Source of the DNA: Spodoptera frugiperda
Lineage: Eukaryota; Arthropoda; Insecta; Lepidoptera; Noctuidae
Assembly (NCBI RefSeq): GCF_023101765.2
Contig: NC_064233.1
Location: 7,215,501-7,279,500, forward strand
Reading direction: 5' to 3'
DNA length: 64,000 nt
The notes below the pieces were generated by a model that searched no databases, was not told where the DNA came from, and worked only from the letters and a program-made list of their open reading frames with translations. How positions within the stretch are numbered: the stretch's first letter is position 1; each line of letters begins with the position of its first letter. A program made the position numbers and the translations under genes. Shown piece by piece: positions 51,726 through 63,895 of this stretch.

Positions 51726-52569
51726 TAAACGGTGAAAAATTGAAACTCCCTTAGGACTAACCTAGGGGACCGTGTTCATCTATTTTGTATTATAGTATGT
51801 TGACTCTCTTTATACCTGAAGAGAAAGTAAAGTCAAACTCTTCTTGTATCTGTTCGTCTCTTTATTACTATATGATCCAAAATCCTTCAGGATCCCATGA
51901 GATCATCCGATGCTCGAAAATCGTGCTCGATCCGATATTGTTCGAGATCTTTTTTCATTCATTTATTGAATGAATTAATGAATGGTTATTCCAATTACTA
52001 ATTCAGTAAAAAGCTCGTTCTTCTCTACACGAAACTACACAAAGTATAATCTAAAATTTAACGAATCCCGCAGAATCATTCGGGATCCCGCACTTCCCGA
52101 TTTAACGCGACTGGAAGCCCTATTTTTGATCCTATAACCAGCTGTTAACAAGTTCTAACTTCAATGGTTTTATAAACCTAAGCTACAAAGTTATTTTATG
52201 AATGGAGCTTCCATTTGCTAAACCATTAGCTTAAGAATTTGCTTCGTGGTTACAAGTAACCAAAGGCTAATAGCAACCAATCATTTCGAAACCAACAATT
52301 CTAGTGGCTTAAGTAAAACTATTTGACTGATAAGTCCATGCTTTAATGTATAAAATGAATGGTTTTTAAGAGCAACCATGTACCAACCAAACAGCTTGGT
52401 TTTTTTGTAACCGGTTGCTAACAACCAGCTGTTAAGAATGTATTTTTAAGTAGTTATGTAAGTATAGCTAATAAAAAAATTAAGTACTGAAATGTAATTA
52501 TTATTAATTTTTATTGTACAATAAAGGATATGAAATGCTTTATCCGTTTTGATGACAAATTCGAGAAGT

Positions 52570-52915
52570 GACAATAGGAATGATGACGGGGTATGAAAAT
52601 TAAAAATCTATTTAGTCCGTCAGTTAGGTAATGAAAAAATATTAGACACGTATTTTTTATTTTGTCACATAAGATAACAATACTTAGATAAAACGAATCA
52701 AACTTTAGGAGTGGGAGCAAATACGTCATTTCTACGTATAAAACGTAACTAGAAGTGACGTCACGCGATATTTCAAATCAATATATCTTCGAAAGTATTA
52801 GTTTCCGTAAGAAAATAAAAAATACCTACGTGTCTAATGTTTTAAAATAATCTACAAGACGGACATTAAAATAAAAATTAGTCATTTACCCTATTCAGTA
52901 ATGTTCAAATTATTT
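52570..52915 (+). mobile_element. Repeat family M
   Basis: GATGACGGGGTATGAAAATT to AGTCATTTACCCTATTC. Confidence 0.75.
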
Positions 52916-52971
52916 TTTCTTGCATTAGATAGATCTATAGGAAAGATGACCAAGTATTTTTTTAATAACTT

Positions 52972-53092
52972 ACTGCCGCACTCAGAGACATTTAATGATT
53001 ACTTAAACAATTCCTTAGTAACGATTTTGTTCTGAAAACAATTGCTAAGGACTGGGTTAAGTAGCCATTAAATGACTCTGAGTACGGCGGTT
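52972..53092. mobile_element. Short hairpin MITE, copy 2
   Basis: CTGCCGCACTCAGAGACATT and AATGACTCTGAGTACGGCGG at the arms; CAATTGCTAAGGACTGGGTT inside. Confidence 0.85.
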
Positions 53093-53304
53093 AGACAGTA
53101 AATATTAAAACTACTTTTTTGATCGCGAATTCAAGTACGTTTATAAATTTGTATATATAAAAATCTCAGTAATAATTTTTGTAGGAATTGCATTAAATTA
53201 TTTCGTAGTATACTCCTCAAACAAGCTACATGGCACAAATTGGCAAATTTACATAAAAAATTAATCAAAATTCTACTTCTAAAATATTATGGTCTCGTCA
53301 TGTA

Positions 53305-53472
53305 TTCACGTAACTGTTTGACAAGGTATCTCGACTAGTTTCAAGCCACGCTAGAGGCTCTAACATAATTGGTTAATTGGCTTCATGTGTTACAGAATGC
53401 TGCTCGTAAATATGAGCCCCGATTTAGCTTGAAACTAGTCGAGCTCCCTCGTCAAACAGCTACGAGTCGTGA
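53305..53472. mobile_element. Inverted-repeat MITE family G
   Basis: TCACGTAACTGTTTGACAAG, CTCGACTAGTTTCAAGCCAC and the reverse GAAACTAGTCGAGCTCCCTC. Confidence 0.8.
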
Positions 53473-54732
53473 AACTTAATGATTTAATACAACTCGCGAT
53501 AACCAATACAAAAATGAATTTTGATAGTTTTAATGCAAGATTATTAAAAAACAGTACATGTAAAATGCAATGTACATATGTACAGTATAATTATATTTGC
53601 TATATATTACTAAAACAACGAAATTATTTAGTACATGTATTAAAGTTCAATTTCATCAAAATATTCTTAACCATTTCATAAATTTAAGCTACTTAGCAAG
53701 ATGTTGCACCTAAACTAACCCCTATCTTACACTGTTAGGTGTCACTTACAGTGTTTTGTATATTTTAATAGTTAAATGTAAACGTTATTTTGTCACAACT
53801 AAACGCTAAAACAATTAATGAATGAATGAATGACCGATTGAATGAATCAGTAAGTGAGTGAATGATTGTATGAATGGTTATTTCAGTTACTCAATTATGA
53901 AAAACCTCGCTCTTTTTCTACATGAAACTACGCGTGAGATTACTTATACAAATTATTAATTTACATCTACTCTTTTAGGGTTCTATATTAGGTCACATTA
54001 AATTAACATTAACTTCTAAGTAGCTAATTAAATTCTAAGTAGCTACCTATACTTTATTTTGAGTAATATGTAGTTTATTTAAAGTAACATATTTTGATGA
54101 AATTGAACCTAATGAAGTAACTAGTAATGCTAGATATTTATGTATATAATACCTTCACGCATAAGTACCAAAGTGGGGACAGAGGTGTCTAGTAAATTAC
54201 AGAAACGATGTCACATTAACTGTGGTTTAAGAAGTCACAAATATTCCTATTATTTTGAGGGAGATACGCCTTATGTGAGGTGAAAGAGAGTGTCTTACTC
54301 TTACTGACTAAACAACAGCCTGTTCCTACTCCTGCATAGAGCTAAATTGGTTTGAGCATGTATTCAATTCTGACGCAAGAGATAATATTTTGTTAGTCGT
54401 AGTTTAAATCCATAGCTAATGCATGACTATATATTATTATAAATAGACACAAATAATTACAAAATTTGAATTTACAATACACCTCTGCTTACTCCTTTTA
54501 TGAAACACTAGAAACCCACCTTATACCCGAAATGGGGATCAAAACACGGAGCACAGTCAATTAAAAACAAATATTTATTTATAATAATGTAAAAAAAATA
54601 CAAAATTGTAACATAAAATACAAAATAGATGCATTTAAATACAAATATTGAATGAATAGTTTTGAAAAAATAAGTGGAATATATGCGGTTTAGTAAATCC
54701 CGCGTGTTTCACTTATTTTTTGAAACTTCTAT

Positions 54733-54972
54733 AGATAATTGTTTGGTAATTAGTGAAAGATATTTAAACACATGATTGTACTTATGATTACTAACAACTT
54801 TCCCATAGAAACCTTTTTGTATACTCATTAGTTTGTTTTTAACACAATAACAAAAAAAAAAATCTCAAGGCGAGGTACCTACGAAAATATAAATAAATAA
54901 GTTTCTTTGGGAAAGTAGTTTGTAATCATGAGTACAATCACGTGTTTAAATATCCTTCACTAATTACCAGTC
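54733..54972. mobile_element. Inverted-repeat MITE, single copy in window
   Basis: ACACATGATTGTACTTATGA (left) pairs with TCATGAGTACAATCACGTGT (right), and TGGTAATTAGTGAAAG with CTTCACTAATTACC. About 240 bp with a poly-A loop. Confidence 0.75.
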
Positions 54973-55482
54973 ACCCTATATACCTAATACACAAATATGT
55001 GTAATAATCACAAATATGCCGGTTAAAAAGCTTGCTAAGCTTCAAATTACATGACAAAATCGTTCATTCACTCTGAACGAATGAGTGAATGAATGACCGA
55101 ATGAATTCTGGGTATTAATATTATAATAGCTAGCAATATAGTAAAAGGGAATTTTGAAAAAAGGCTGTATCTGTATATAAAATAGTATTTTTTTCAAAAT
55201 CTTATTACCCAATACACCCAGAAATGTAGTATTTATATAGAAAATGCCTTCAATTGAATGTTTCAGGAGTGAATGGAAATGAATGAATGAGTGAATGATA
55301 ATTTTTACTGTATTGTGTAAATTGTATGCATTTTATATGAAAATCTAATATCAAATTATGTATAATAAAGTATATAGGCTGAGATTTTGTGGTTTTAATG
55401 TTTTTTACCCTAAAATTAACCAAATAAAATCACCCCTAGTCACCAGTCAGACCCAAAAGCCAGTGCTTTTAGTTTTTTAGAT

Positions 55483-55850
55483 ATGTGGCCTCTTTATAAA
55501 TGCATCTTATATTGCTACCGGAAAGTGCTGCAACAGCGTGGAGTTGTTTGTATTAATTTTTTCCGCATCCATTCGCCATCGTCCCCTTTTACTCGTGACA
55601 ATTACTGTCGCAACAGAAAGCAACAGCTATTTGCTATACCATCATACCGAGCAGTTCCATATCTATCATATGGATGGCTGGCAGGTATCAACTGTGCTTT
55701 AAAAATACGTTGCCCCACAGCACAATTTTACTCTTTGTCTTGTGTTACAAAACTTTTAGCCTCGCACAACTAAACTGTGGAATAAACTGTCACCTGCGGA
55801 ATTTTGCGTACCTTCAAAGCTCCAAGAAAACGGTGACCACTTAACTATAG
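55483..55850 (+). pseudogene. Possible LINE C-terminal relic
   Basis: A 96-residue open stretch then, after a shift, an ARLWNKL-like phrase and PAEFCVP as at reverse-transcriptase C-termini. Weak and frame-broken; it may be chance. Confidence 0.3.
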
Positions 55851-56304
55851 GCTCCCTCTCTTGTTGTTGCGTGTGGAGGATGGCTATTGTTCCTAATTAC
55901 AATACACTGCCTTCTATCTGTAAGTAGGAACTAAATGAAATAACCGACTTGGTATTACATGGATCTCACAACTTTTTACGGTAACAAAACTGAGGTGCGA
56001 GATTTGGTTTATTTTACAGGATGTTTTTGATGGTACCTATTGGATTGACTGCAGTTGTAAATAAAGATGTCAATGACATCTTAATATATAACATATACAT
56101 ATGTAACTATAAGAATAGATCGTGACACCGCGTGGCGCTTATCGCTTCACATATATATCACCTATAAGTGGCCACTGCTTACCAAAGCCACTTCTCACAC
56201 GGAGAAGGTTTGAGCATTAATATTACCTATTAAAAAGTCCTTTGAAAAATTGTGTAGTTTGGGACCACGGGCAATAAGCTAGTTTTCCTACATCTACTAT
56301 TTTT

Positions 56305-56550
56305 TTATGGTATAAGTATAAGCCGGTAAACGAGTAGACGGATCACCTGATGGTAAGCAATCGCCGCCGCCCATGGACACTTGAAACACTAGAGGCGTTA
56401 CAAGTGCGTTGTCGGCCTTTTGGGGGTTAGGAATTTAAGGGTTGTTGGGGAATCGGGGATTGGGAAAATTGGGATGGGGGTAATTAATTGAGCCTCATTT
56501 ACACAACGAACCACAACGCAAACGTTGTTTTACGTCGGTTTTCTGTGCAT
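56305..56550 (+). repeat. Repeat family C, near full length
   Basis: GCCGGTAAACGAGTAGACGG to TGTTTTACGTCGGTTTTCTG. Confidence 0.85.
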
Positions 56551-57778
56551 ATATCCTCTATACCTAATACAATTTTCATGCCTAGGTACATTCGAAATAA
56601 AATCACAGACGAAAACATTGTATCAAATTAGCTTTTCATTGATCGAGGTTTCTACCGGACAAACTTACCTACCTAGGTATCAAAAGAAATCGTAATTCCC
56701 CACAATCCTACATGAATGCACCTAACTATATAACTATAGTACCTATCGTATTAGATACATTGTACATAATAATATATACCTACGAATACATAATACATAC
56801 CTACATTAATCCCGTCTATTGGTTCGTACATGGCAGATGTCCGTTCCATATAAATGCCTATTATTTATGTAGGTACCTACAATGACATTAAATAAGACGT
56901 GATTAGGTACCTATTTGCCTACGTTTTACCAACAATTTTTACAAGAAGGATTATGAAATTGGAGGAATTAATCTGCCTGCAGTTTCCTTACCTTCTTTAA
57001 CATTACTGTGCCTGAATAATTTAATTTAATTACTGTGCCCCTTTTTTTATTTCGGGGGAAATAGCTAGCTTTTTGAGGATAAAAGACTAGGGAGTGTGGG
57101 ATTTTTACCTCACTAAAACCACTCCGGTGGTCACCCTCTGCACCTGTAAGGAGCACCAGGTCCTCTAGTTAGATCTGCTCCGGAGTCCCCATGGTGCAAT
57201 GCCTGTGCATATCCTTAGGGATTACTGTGCCCTTAAAACGCATCCACAAAGCAATAAAGAAATATCTACACAAAATAAGGAGGAACAATCGTGTGAATAG
57301 AACGAAAAAATCATGCATGATCTCTGTCGCAGCAATACGACATGAGCGGCAGAGACATGGAAATATATGTAGCATACCGATATGCCACACAGGCGTTTAA
57401 AGAGTTAAACTATATTTAGGGCAAGAAGTTCACATAGGGTGTCCCTGAAGTCGACGTCCAATAGGTAGGTATCAGATGATCGGCAAGATTCCAACTGTTA
57501 TCAGAAAAGTATAAAAAAAATTTAGGTCCTATCATATGGACTTATGTGTTATCCACGAAAAAGTACACCCTGTGCCAGTCTTTTGACTCTTAGTTATATA
57601 ATTATAAGGTATGTATTTGCAAAAAAACCTCATAGAGACTACATTTGATCGCATCAAATACAACTCTTCTGTCATTTGTTTCATGAAATAATGTGAGATT
57701 ACTTATCGTGCATTATAAGAATGAATTATAATCAAAAAGCATTAAAAACATCTTATAATCTTGACTATTTAATCAATC

Positions 57779-57974
57779 ACTACATAGTATAAAACAAAGT
57801 TACTTTTTCTGTCCCTATATCCCTTTCTATGCTTAAATATTTAAAACTACGCAACGGATTTTGATGCGGTTTTTTTTAAGAGATAGAGTGATTCAAGAGG
57901 AAGGTTTATATGTATAATACATGCATAATATACCACCATTGCATCCATGCGAAGCTGGGGCGGGTCGCTAGTAT
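57779..57974 (+). mobile_element. Helitron-like element, family L
   Basis: ACATAGTATAAAACAAAGTT to GCGGGTCGCTAGT. Confidence 0.8.
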
Positions 57975-58462
57975 TCAATAAAATTCTACAAAGTTAAATA
58001 CCACACATATAAAATACCTAATCCACGCCATGATTGAGACATGCAAAAAAACGCAACCTTGCGTGTTGCTAACACTAATAGTGTAGGCGCGGCATGTGTA
58101 TCAGTAATTAGCAATCTTAGTGTAATTATGTGGTCGGGACCACCTGTTAAACACTGCTAGTTTCCCCATAGGGTAACAGGTTATACAGGGGTTCTTTTTA
58201 CCTAACAAAACAGTGTTTTTTACATTACTTTTTATGCAATTTTTAATGGTTATAAGTTGCTTGTTTTTGCTTGGACTTGCTTGAAGTTAATTTAGTTTTT
58301 ATATTTATGTGATTGCGTTAAAATCTTTTCTGTATTTTAAGTGTCTTTATTGTATGCATTTTCAATTGTTTCTTTTTTAACATATGTTACTTAAATTTGT
58401 CTGAAAGTTGAATCAAATATGCCGTTTATTGCTCGTTCTTCTCCATAGGAATCAGATAATTA

Positions 58463-58770
58463 GCGTGCTTTTCCACCAGAGATGTGCTATGTTACGTTGC
58501 TGTGGATGCGTTTGGCTTCCACCAATCATATTCATTGGTACACATAGCTTAACATTGGTGAAAACGGACTCAGCTAAGCTATGTTTTTTTACATGGAAAG
58601 ATGCGTGCTATGGATGGCTTCCCTACTATCGATACATCGCATACTCGAGCTATGCGTCTTTCTCGCACAGCTACATAGCTTAGTATCAGTGGAAATGGTC
58701 ACATAGTTTCACAGCTTAGCTATTACATCTTCCTAGCATAGCTACATAGCACATATCTGGTGAAAAAGTT
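58463..58770. mobile_element. MITE family E, near full length
   Basis: GCTTTTCCACCAGAGATGTG and the partner CACATATCTGGTGAAAAAG. Confidence 0.88.
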
Positions 58771-58893
58771 TGTATGTGTTTGAATCATTCGAAAACACTT
58801 TTCAGTTAATAAAATGCACAATTATATTTCCTTATGGAATTTTCAAATGGCATAGATAAGAAACGAGTTTCTTAAAAGCAGAAATAGGTAGTT

Positions 58894-58999
58894 AGCAACA
58901 CAAATAAATAAGTGAAGTAAATGAATGATAACAAAATATTGACTAAAGGTTAAACAAATAAGTGAAGTAAATGAATGATAACAAAATATTGACTAAAGG
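58894..58999. repeat. Direct duplication of about 45 bp
   Basis: AACAAATAAGTGAAGTAAAT with GAATGATAACAAAATATTGA then ACTAAAGG occurs twice in a row. Confidence 0.85.
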
Positions 59000-59559
59000 A
59001 AACAAGAGATTTTCTGTAAGTAACGATGGAGTTTCTTGCTCGTTCTTCTCCATTCGAAACTACACTTAGGAACAAGCACCTTGTTTTTCTGACGGACAAT
59101 TCAATTTGACGTTTCCAAAGTGCCAAATTGAGAATTTATTGAACAACTTTAACTTTGGGACTAGCTGTGCAACTTATTATGTATTATATAGTATATACTT
59201 TTAGCAGATTTCAATTCAAATCTTTAGATTTTTGACATTGGAATTTCTATTAAGAACTGAGATGGATTCATTTCCAGTGACTTTATTCTTAAGTCTCCTA
59301 CCTAATTCAGACAATAACCTCTCCGTATACAAAATTCCATTCTGATTCCTTCAGTAGTTTTTGCGAGAAACACTAACAAACATCGATACTTACAAACTTT
59401 CACATTTATTTAGTAGGATATTACCTAGTAAAGATTCTGAATGATAGCTACGTTTGTATGTACTTTAATTCGATAGTAAAAGTAGTGCCTACACCTAATA
59501 CTATTACATATTTGATTCACCAATAAGAATCAAGAGTTTTAATTTAATAACCAACTCCA

Positions 59560-59712
59560 GTGTGATCGCACCTTTTATCCCCATGGGGTAGGCAGAGGTG
59601 CTCATTACGACACGTAATGCCGCTATACAATGTACACACACTTTTCACCATTTGTGTTACAAGTCCCATGTAATAGGGGGTGAGCCTATTGCCATATACC
59701 TACTGGACACAA
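59560..59712 (-). mobile_element. SINE-2 tail, reverse
   Basis: CACCTTTTATCCCCATGGGG to GGGTGAGCCTATTGCCATAT. Confidence 0.8.
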
Positions 59713-59756
59713 TTCATAAAGTCAAAGGACTCGGGTTAAATTCCCAAGTCATGTAA

Positions 59757-59895
59757 ATGATAAGTTTTTAAACTGACATGGTCACTAACACTATCATTAG
59801 AACTTGAGACGGGATATTTACCATGTTTATTTATGTGTATGAGTTTCCGATATTTCGGCACTGTTGCAAGCGCCATGATCACGGATGAACTCATA
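59757..59895. mobile_element. Hairpin MITE family H
   Basis: AACTGACATGGTCACTAACA and CTGTTGCAAGCGCCATGATC. Confidence 0.78.
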
Positions 59896-60046
59896 TAGGT
59901 AAAGACAGATTTTTATCATGTTTATTTTATATTTTAGAACACATAAGAAAAATAAAGTTACACAGAAAATAATAAAATCAAATAATTTATATTTAAAACG
60001 TGAATAATTTAGTTTAACAAATAAAATGTCATAATAATTAAGTATT

Positions 60047-60751
60047 TTAAGCTTTCATAGATGGTTTCATTTCGGGCTTCTTAATAATCGAACCTACGCT
60101 TTTCCTTTTCATTAGCATCTTTTTCTTTATTGGTGTATGTTTTTCTTTGGTCATCTTTACCTTTTTCGCCTTTATTTCTTTCTCAACCCTATCTTTTCCT
60201 TTTGGCTTTATTTTCTTTTCTTTATCCATTAATTTCTTTGGTTTTATAACTTTTTCTTTGTCTACCTTCGCAATAGTTGTCTTTTTCGCACCTTTCTCAA
60301 CAATCTTTTTACTTTTCTCTTTAGTTTTCTTCATTTTATCCGTATCTTTATCTTTTACCGGCTTTTCTATCGTTTTTTCTTTCGGTTTCTTGTCTGTTTT
60401 AGGCTTTTTCTTCATAGGAACTAGTTTGAAAGACCCAGATGCGCCGATTCCTTTAGTTTGAACGATGCTCCCATTCTCGACGGCAGTTTTTATGTATTTC
60501 TTGATAAAATAATTCAGTTTATCTGTATCAACGTTGTATTTTTCAGTTATATACTTTTTTATGGCATATAACGATACACCCTTACGAGTATTGAGATCTA
60601 TAAGAGCTTGGTTGATCATTTCTTTCGTAGTCAGCTTTCTCTCCGGCTTTTTTTCAAGTAAATCTTCTGATGGACTTTTTGGCATCTTTTTGTTGTTAAC
60701 TTTAGATAATTTTGATTGTAATTCTATGTCCGATTCTTCTTCTGACGTCAT
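60047..60751 (-). CDS. H1: Divergent linker histone H1
   Basis: Single-exon gene of 234 residues. An acidic start (MTSEEESDIELQ) precedes a winged-helix H15 domain at about 38-110, with KEMINQALIDLNTRKGVSLY, AIKKYITEKYN and the typical GIGASGSFKL end. A lysine-rich tail follows, full of KEK, KPK and KK blocks and low in alanine and proline compared with standard H1. It would bind linker DNA between nucleosomes. No histone stem-loop follows the stop; reverse AATAAA signals lie near 59920-60025. A reverse TATAAAA at 60779-60785 is very close to the ATG, so the promoter is unclear. The H1/H5 family is clear. A BigH1-like or germline role is possible but unproven. Confidence 0.86.
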   Translation of the reverse strand: MTSEEESDIELQSKLSKVNNKKMPKSPSEDLLEKKPERKLTTKEMINQALIDLNTRKGVSLYAIKKYITEKYNVDTDKLNYFIKKYIKTAVENGSIVQTKGIGASGSFKLVPMKKKPKTDKKPKEKTIEKPVKDKDTDKMKKTKEKSKKIVEKGAKKTTIAKVDKEKVIKPKKLMDKEKKIKPKGKDRVEKEIKAKKVKMTKEKHTPIKKKMLMKRKSVGSIIKKPEMKPSMKA

Positions 60752-60950
60752 CTTTACGATTTTGTAGCAAAAAATTAGTTTTATAGCTTTTCGGTCACAA
60801 AAATATTGAATAGTCGCTTAAGTTGTATATTTTTTTGCGGTTAAGTAAGTTAAAACTTTACCTTAACGAGACCAATGTAATGTATTTGATATTCATTGAG
60901 AAAATTATCAAAAAATGAAGGTAATATGAAATATTTCGCTCGTTTGTGGG

Positions 60951-60957
60951 TATAAAA
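60951..60957 (+). promoter_or_regulatory. Orphan histone-like TATA promoter
   Basis: TATAAAAAGATCCGCAG followed by GTTAGTCGCTCAGTAGCGG resembles the H4 promoter here (TATAAAAAGCGCGC). The ATGs that follow run into stops at once (ATGTCAACTACTTAA near 61012; ATGTCGGGTATGTTTTAG at 61047). It points away from H1, about 200 bp off. Confidence 0.5.
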
Positions 60958-61046
60958 AGATCCGCAGCGTTGTTAGTCGCTCAGTAGCGGTTTGTGAAGC
61001 GTGAAGACAAAATGTCAACTACTTAATGATATTATTATACATGTCA

Positions 61047-61064
61047 ATGTCGGGTATGTTTTAG
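61047..61064 (+). pseudogene. Possible remnant of a histone start codon region
   Basis: ATGTCGGGT matches the start of many H2A genes (Met-Ser-Gly) but stops after five codons. Too short to be sure; supported only by the promoter-like sequence before it. Confidence 0.2.
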
Positions 61065-61164
61065 AAAATTAATGTGGAAGACTTATTGTGAGGTTATATT
61101 GTTAATTTCATCATCATAATCAGCCAAACGAAATCTACTCAACAAAGGTCTTCCCTTAATCATC

Positions 61165-61292
61165 CCTGCGAGTTACTGGGACTCCGGCTCGAAAAGCAGG
61201 AGTAGGAACGGGGTGGTTTTTAGTCAGTAAGAGTCTGACACTCCCTCTCGCCTCGTCCAAGGCAGGAGAAGTAATTGGATGATTTTTCCCCC
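61165..61292 (+). repeat. Repeat family D
   Basis: GGACTCCGGCTCGAAAAGCA to GGAGAAGTAATTGGATGATT. Confidence 0.82.
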
Positions 61293-61674
61293 TGCAAATG
61301 TAATTAACTATTCGTGTGTTGGAACGCGGATCCACGCGAGACACAGTGTGTTTTCTATAGTTGTCTAGAGAGATACTAAATTAATTATCATGTGAATGAA
61401 CTCGACTAGTTTCAAGCCATGAGCAGCATCCGCGACACACGACGCGGTGATAATTTTACATAATAATTAATTTATATACGAGAGGTTTTTGGTACCTACA
61501 CTGTGTACGATAAATAAAATAACTTTGCAGGTAGGTAAGGCTAGTAGCGGGAATATTTTTTTATACAACCTAAAGAAGTGTTTACATGTAAATGGGGGTT
61601 CAAACGATTGAACATGATTTGTAAATATTCCTGAATATACACTGAGGGGTTTGAAATGAAGGAACGTTCAATCT

Positions 61675-61862
61675 ACACTAATATCTAAAGCTGGAGAGTT
61701 TGTTTAAAAACGCTAATCTCCGGAACTGCTGTCAGAATTGAATAATTCTCTTTGTGTGGGATAGTCAATTAATCGAGGAAGGTTACAGGTTATAAAACAC
61801 ACGCTACGATCAAAAGGAGAAGAACAAAGTGGGTGAAACAAAGCAGAAATAAAATAACTAGT
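61675..61862 (+). mobile_element. Helitron-like element, family I, diverged
   Basis: CTACACTAATATCTAAAGCT to GAAATAAAATAACTAGT. Confidence 0.7.
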
Positions 61863-62039
61863 TGGCGTATAAAATCTGTGTTAACGTTAGGTAGTTGAAT
61901 TCTGGGTTTTATTATGTTTGATAGACTGTAAATATTATGAATTTACCCGACATTTTTGAAAGATATAAGCGATTTATAGGTAAGTTGGTAAAGGAGTAGA
62001 CGCATCAACTGATCGTGGTGTTACAAGTTACACAAACAA

Positions 62040-62395
62040 CGATTGTTTGTGTGACGGTGTTTGATGACGGTGTATGAAAATTAAAAATATATGTAGCCCG
62101 TCAGTTAGGTAATGGAAATATATTAGATACGTATCTTTTATTTTGTCTTATAACATAACAATGCTTACATAAAACGAATCAAAGTTTAGGAGCAAATACA
62201 AAGCAAATACGTCATTTCTAACGTAAGTATAAAACGTACTTAGAAGTGACATCAGGCGATATTTGAAATCAACCCGCATTATATAACTTCATAAGTATTT
62301 GTTTCCGTAAGAAAATAAAAAATACGTGTCCAATGTTTTAAAATAATCTACAAGACGAAAATTAAAATAAAAATTAGTCATCTACCCTGTTCTTT
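62040..62395 (+). mobile_element. Repeat family M
   Basis: GATGACGGTGTATGAAAATT to TTAGTCATCTACCCTG. Confidence 0.75.
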
Positions 62396-62674
62396 GCAAT
62401 CGTATTAAACTGGTTTAAGGTAACGTTAAAGATTTGCCAACCCGCTTTGAGCAAGCGTTTTTAAAAGGTTTTTGAGAACATGGTAGCGTGTTCAAGACAC
62501 CTTCATTGACACCATCAATAGTGACAGTCCACTGCTGGACTATATGCCTCCTCTTTATAAGAGGGTTTGCCATAGGTAATAGGACCTATTGAAAACATGT
62601 TAAAGGATTATGGATGATGATGAAGGCTAAGTATTGGCAAGCGTTACGAAGCACTTAGAAAACTCGTAGCTTTC

Positions 62675-62885
62675 TTTTTTATGGTATAAGCCGGTAAACG
62701 AGCAGACGGATCAACTGATGGTAAGCAATCGCCAACCATGGACACCCGAAACACCAGAGGTGTTACAAGTGTGTTGTCAGCCTTTTGGGGATTAGGAATT
62801 TAAGGGTTGTTGGGGAATCGGAGATTGCGAAGGGGGGTAAATAGCCTTCCGGTAACCTCACTCACACGACGAAACACTGTAGCTC
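62675..62885 (+). repeat. Repeat family C
   Basis: TATGGTATAAGCCGGTAAAC to GGTAACCTCACTCACACGAC. Confidence 0.85.
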
Positions 62886-63104
62886 CGTCATAGGTGAAAT
62901 TGCAAACTCCTTATGTAATATTTCCTCTCCAAAGCCAGGCTCCTTTGGAAGGTTTTTCTCTATCGTGTTATTACAAAATGTGTCCATTGTGCAGATCGTT
63001 TATCCACAAGGTGGAGAGACCACGACCTGTTAAAGGTCGTTTCCAACCGGCAGATGTGTTGTCATTAGAGGATGACTATATGAAGCAATAGACATCTTGA
63101 TATT

Positions 63105-63262
63105 CCGGAGCTGCGGACTACCTAGCGGCACCTAGCGGTTTACGGGGGCACCAGCTCGACAAGCAGGAGTAGGAACGGGGTAGTTTTTACTCAGTAAGAG
63201 TCTGACACTCCTTCTCGCCTCGCCCAAGGCGGGAGAAATCATTGAATGATTATCCCACTTAA
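63105..63262 (+). repeat. Repeat family D
   Basis: GGAGCTGCGGACTACCTAGC, with CGGCACCTAG doubled, to GGCGGGAGAAATCATTGAAT. Confidence 0.82.
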
Positions 63263-63754
63263 AAAAAGGGTAAGTAGGTATACTTAATTGCTACTCTATA
63301 GGTACTTAGTAAGAAAAAGTAAACGTAATAAAATAAAACTAAGTATGTATATTTCGACGTAAAAAAAAGTAGGAATAAATATTCCTTTTACATTAATCCC
63401 CCCTTAGATTGGGGCGGTCACACATAGTTGCACACTTGTATCGCATCATCTATAGGGGAGGTGGGGGATTAACGGACATACAACTATTATTTCATATAAA
63501 AAGATTGTTTTTTTTTTATAAACGAGGGAGTTTTAATTTCAATGTCAAAGGGTGAGTTAGGGAATGAATGGACACGGGAGATTTTTTGTTTTTTTTTTTA
63601 TTTTAATACTGTATTTTTTTTGTTGCAAATCGTGTTTGTATGTGTGTTTTTTGCTTAATTGGATATAGATTTGATTGTTAGATGAAAATTTGATTAGTCC
63701 TCTAAAAAAAAAAACAAAAAATTGTAAACGAAAAAAATATTGTATTATAATATG

Positions 63755-63895
63755 CATCGTCACGCCTTTTATCCTCGAAGGGGTAGACAGAGGTGCACAT
63801 TACAGCACGTAATGCCACTATACAATGTACTCGTACACCCACTTTTAACCATTTGTGCTCTAAGTCCCATGTAACAAGGGGTGAGTCTATTGCAT
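63755..63895 (-). mobile_element. SINE-2 tail, reverse
   Basis: CGTCACGCCTTTTATCCTCG to AAGGGGTGAGTCTATTGC. Confidence 0.8.

Larger units (their letters stand above)
50996..60046. other. Start1 3' region and intergenic DNA to the H1 gene
   Basis: Candidate poly(A) signals at about 51214, 51316 and 52521. The rest is AT-rich with MITE families H, M, G, E and C, Helitron L, a hairpin MITE (52972-53092), an inverted repeat (54733-54972) and LINE-like scraps near 55483-55850 and 56940-57400. No intact gene recognised. Confidence 0.55.

Noticed and set aside
57169..57400. Open frames on both strands near 57.2 kb
   Set aside because: The region reads like a decayed retroelement (LLTGAEGDHRSGFSEVKIP on the minus strand) rather than a host gene.
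60147..60767. Plus-strand hydrophobic open frames over H1
   Set aside because: Lysine codons on the minus strand read as Phe and Leu on the plus strand; the H15 domain decides the strand.
62894..63091. 65-residue open frame with CPLCRSF, zinc-finger-like
   Set aside because: Only one CxxC is present and it borders repeats; no support for a gene.
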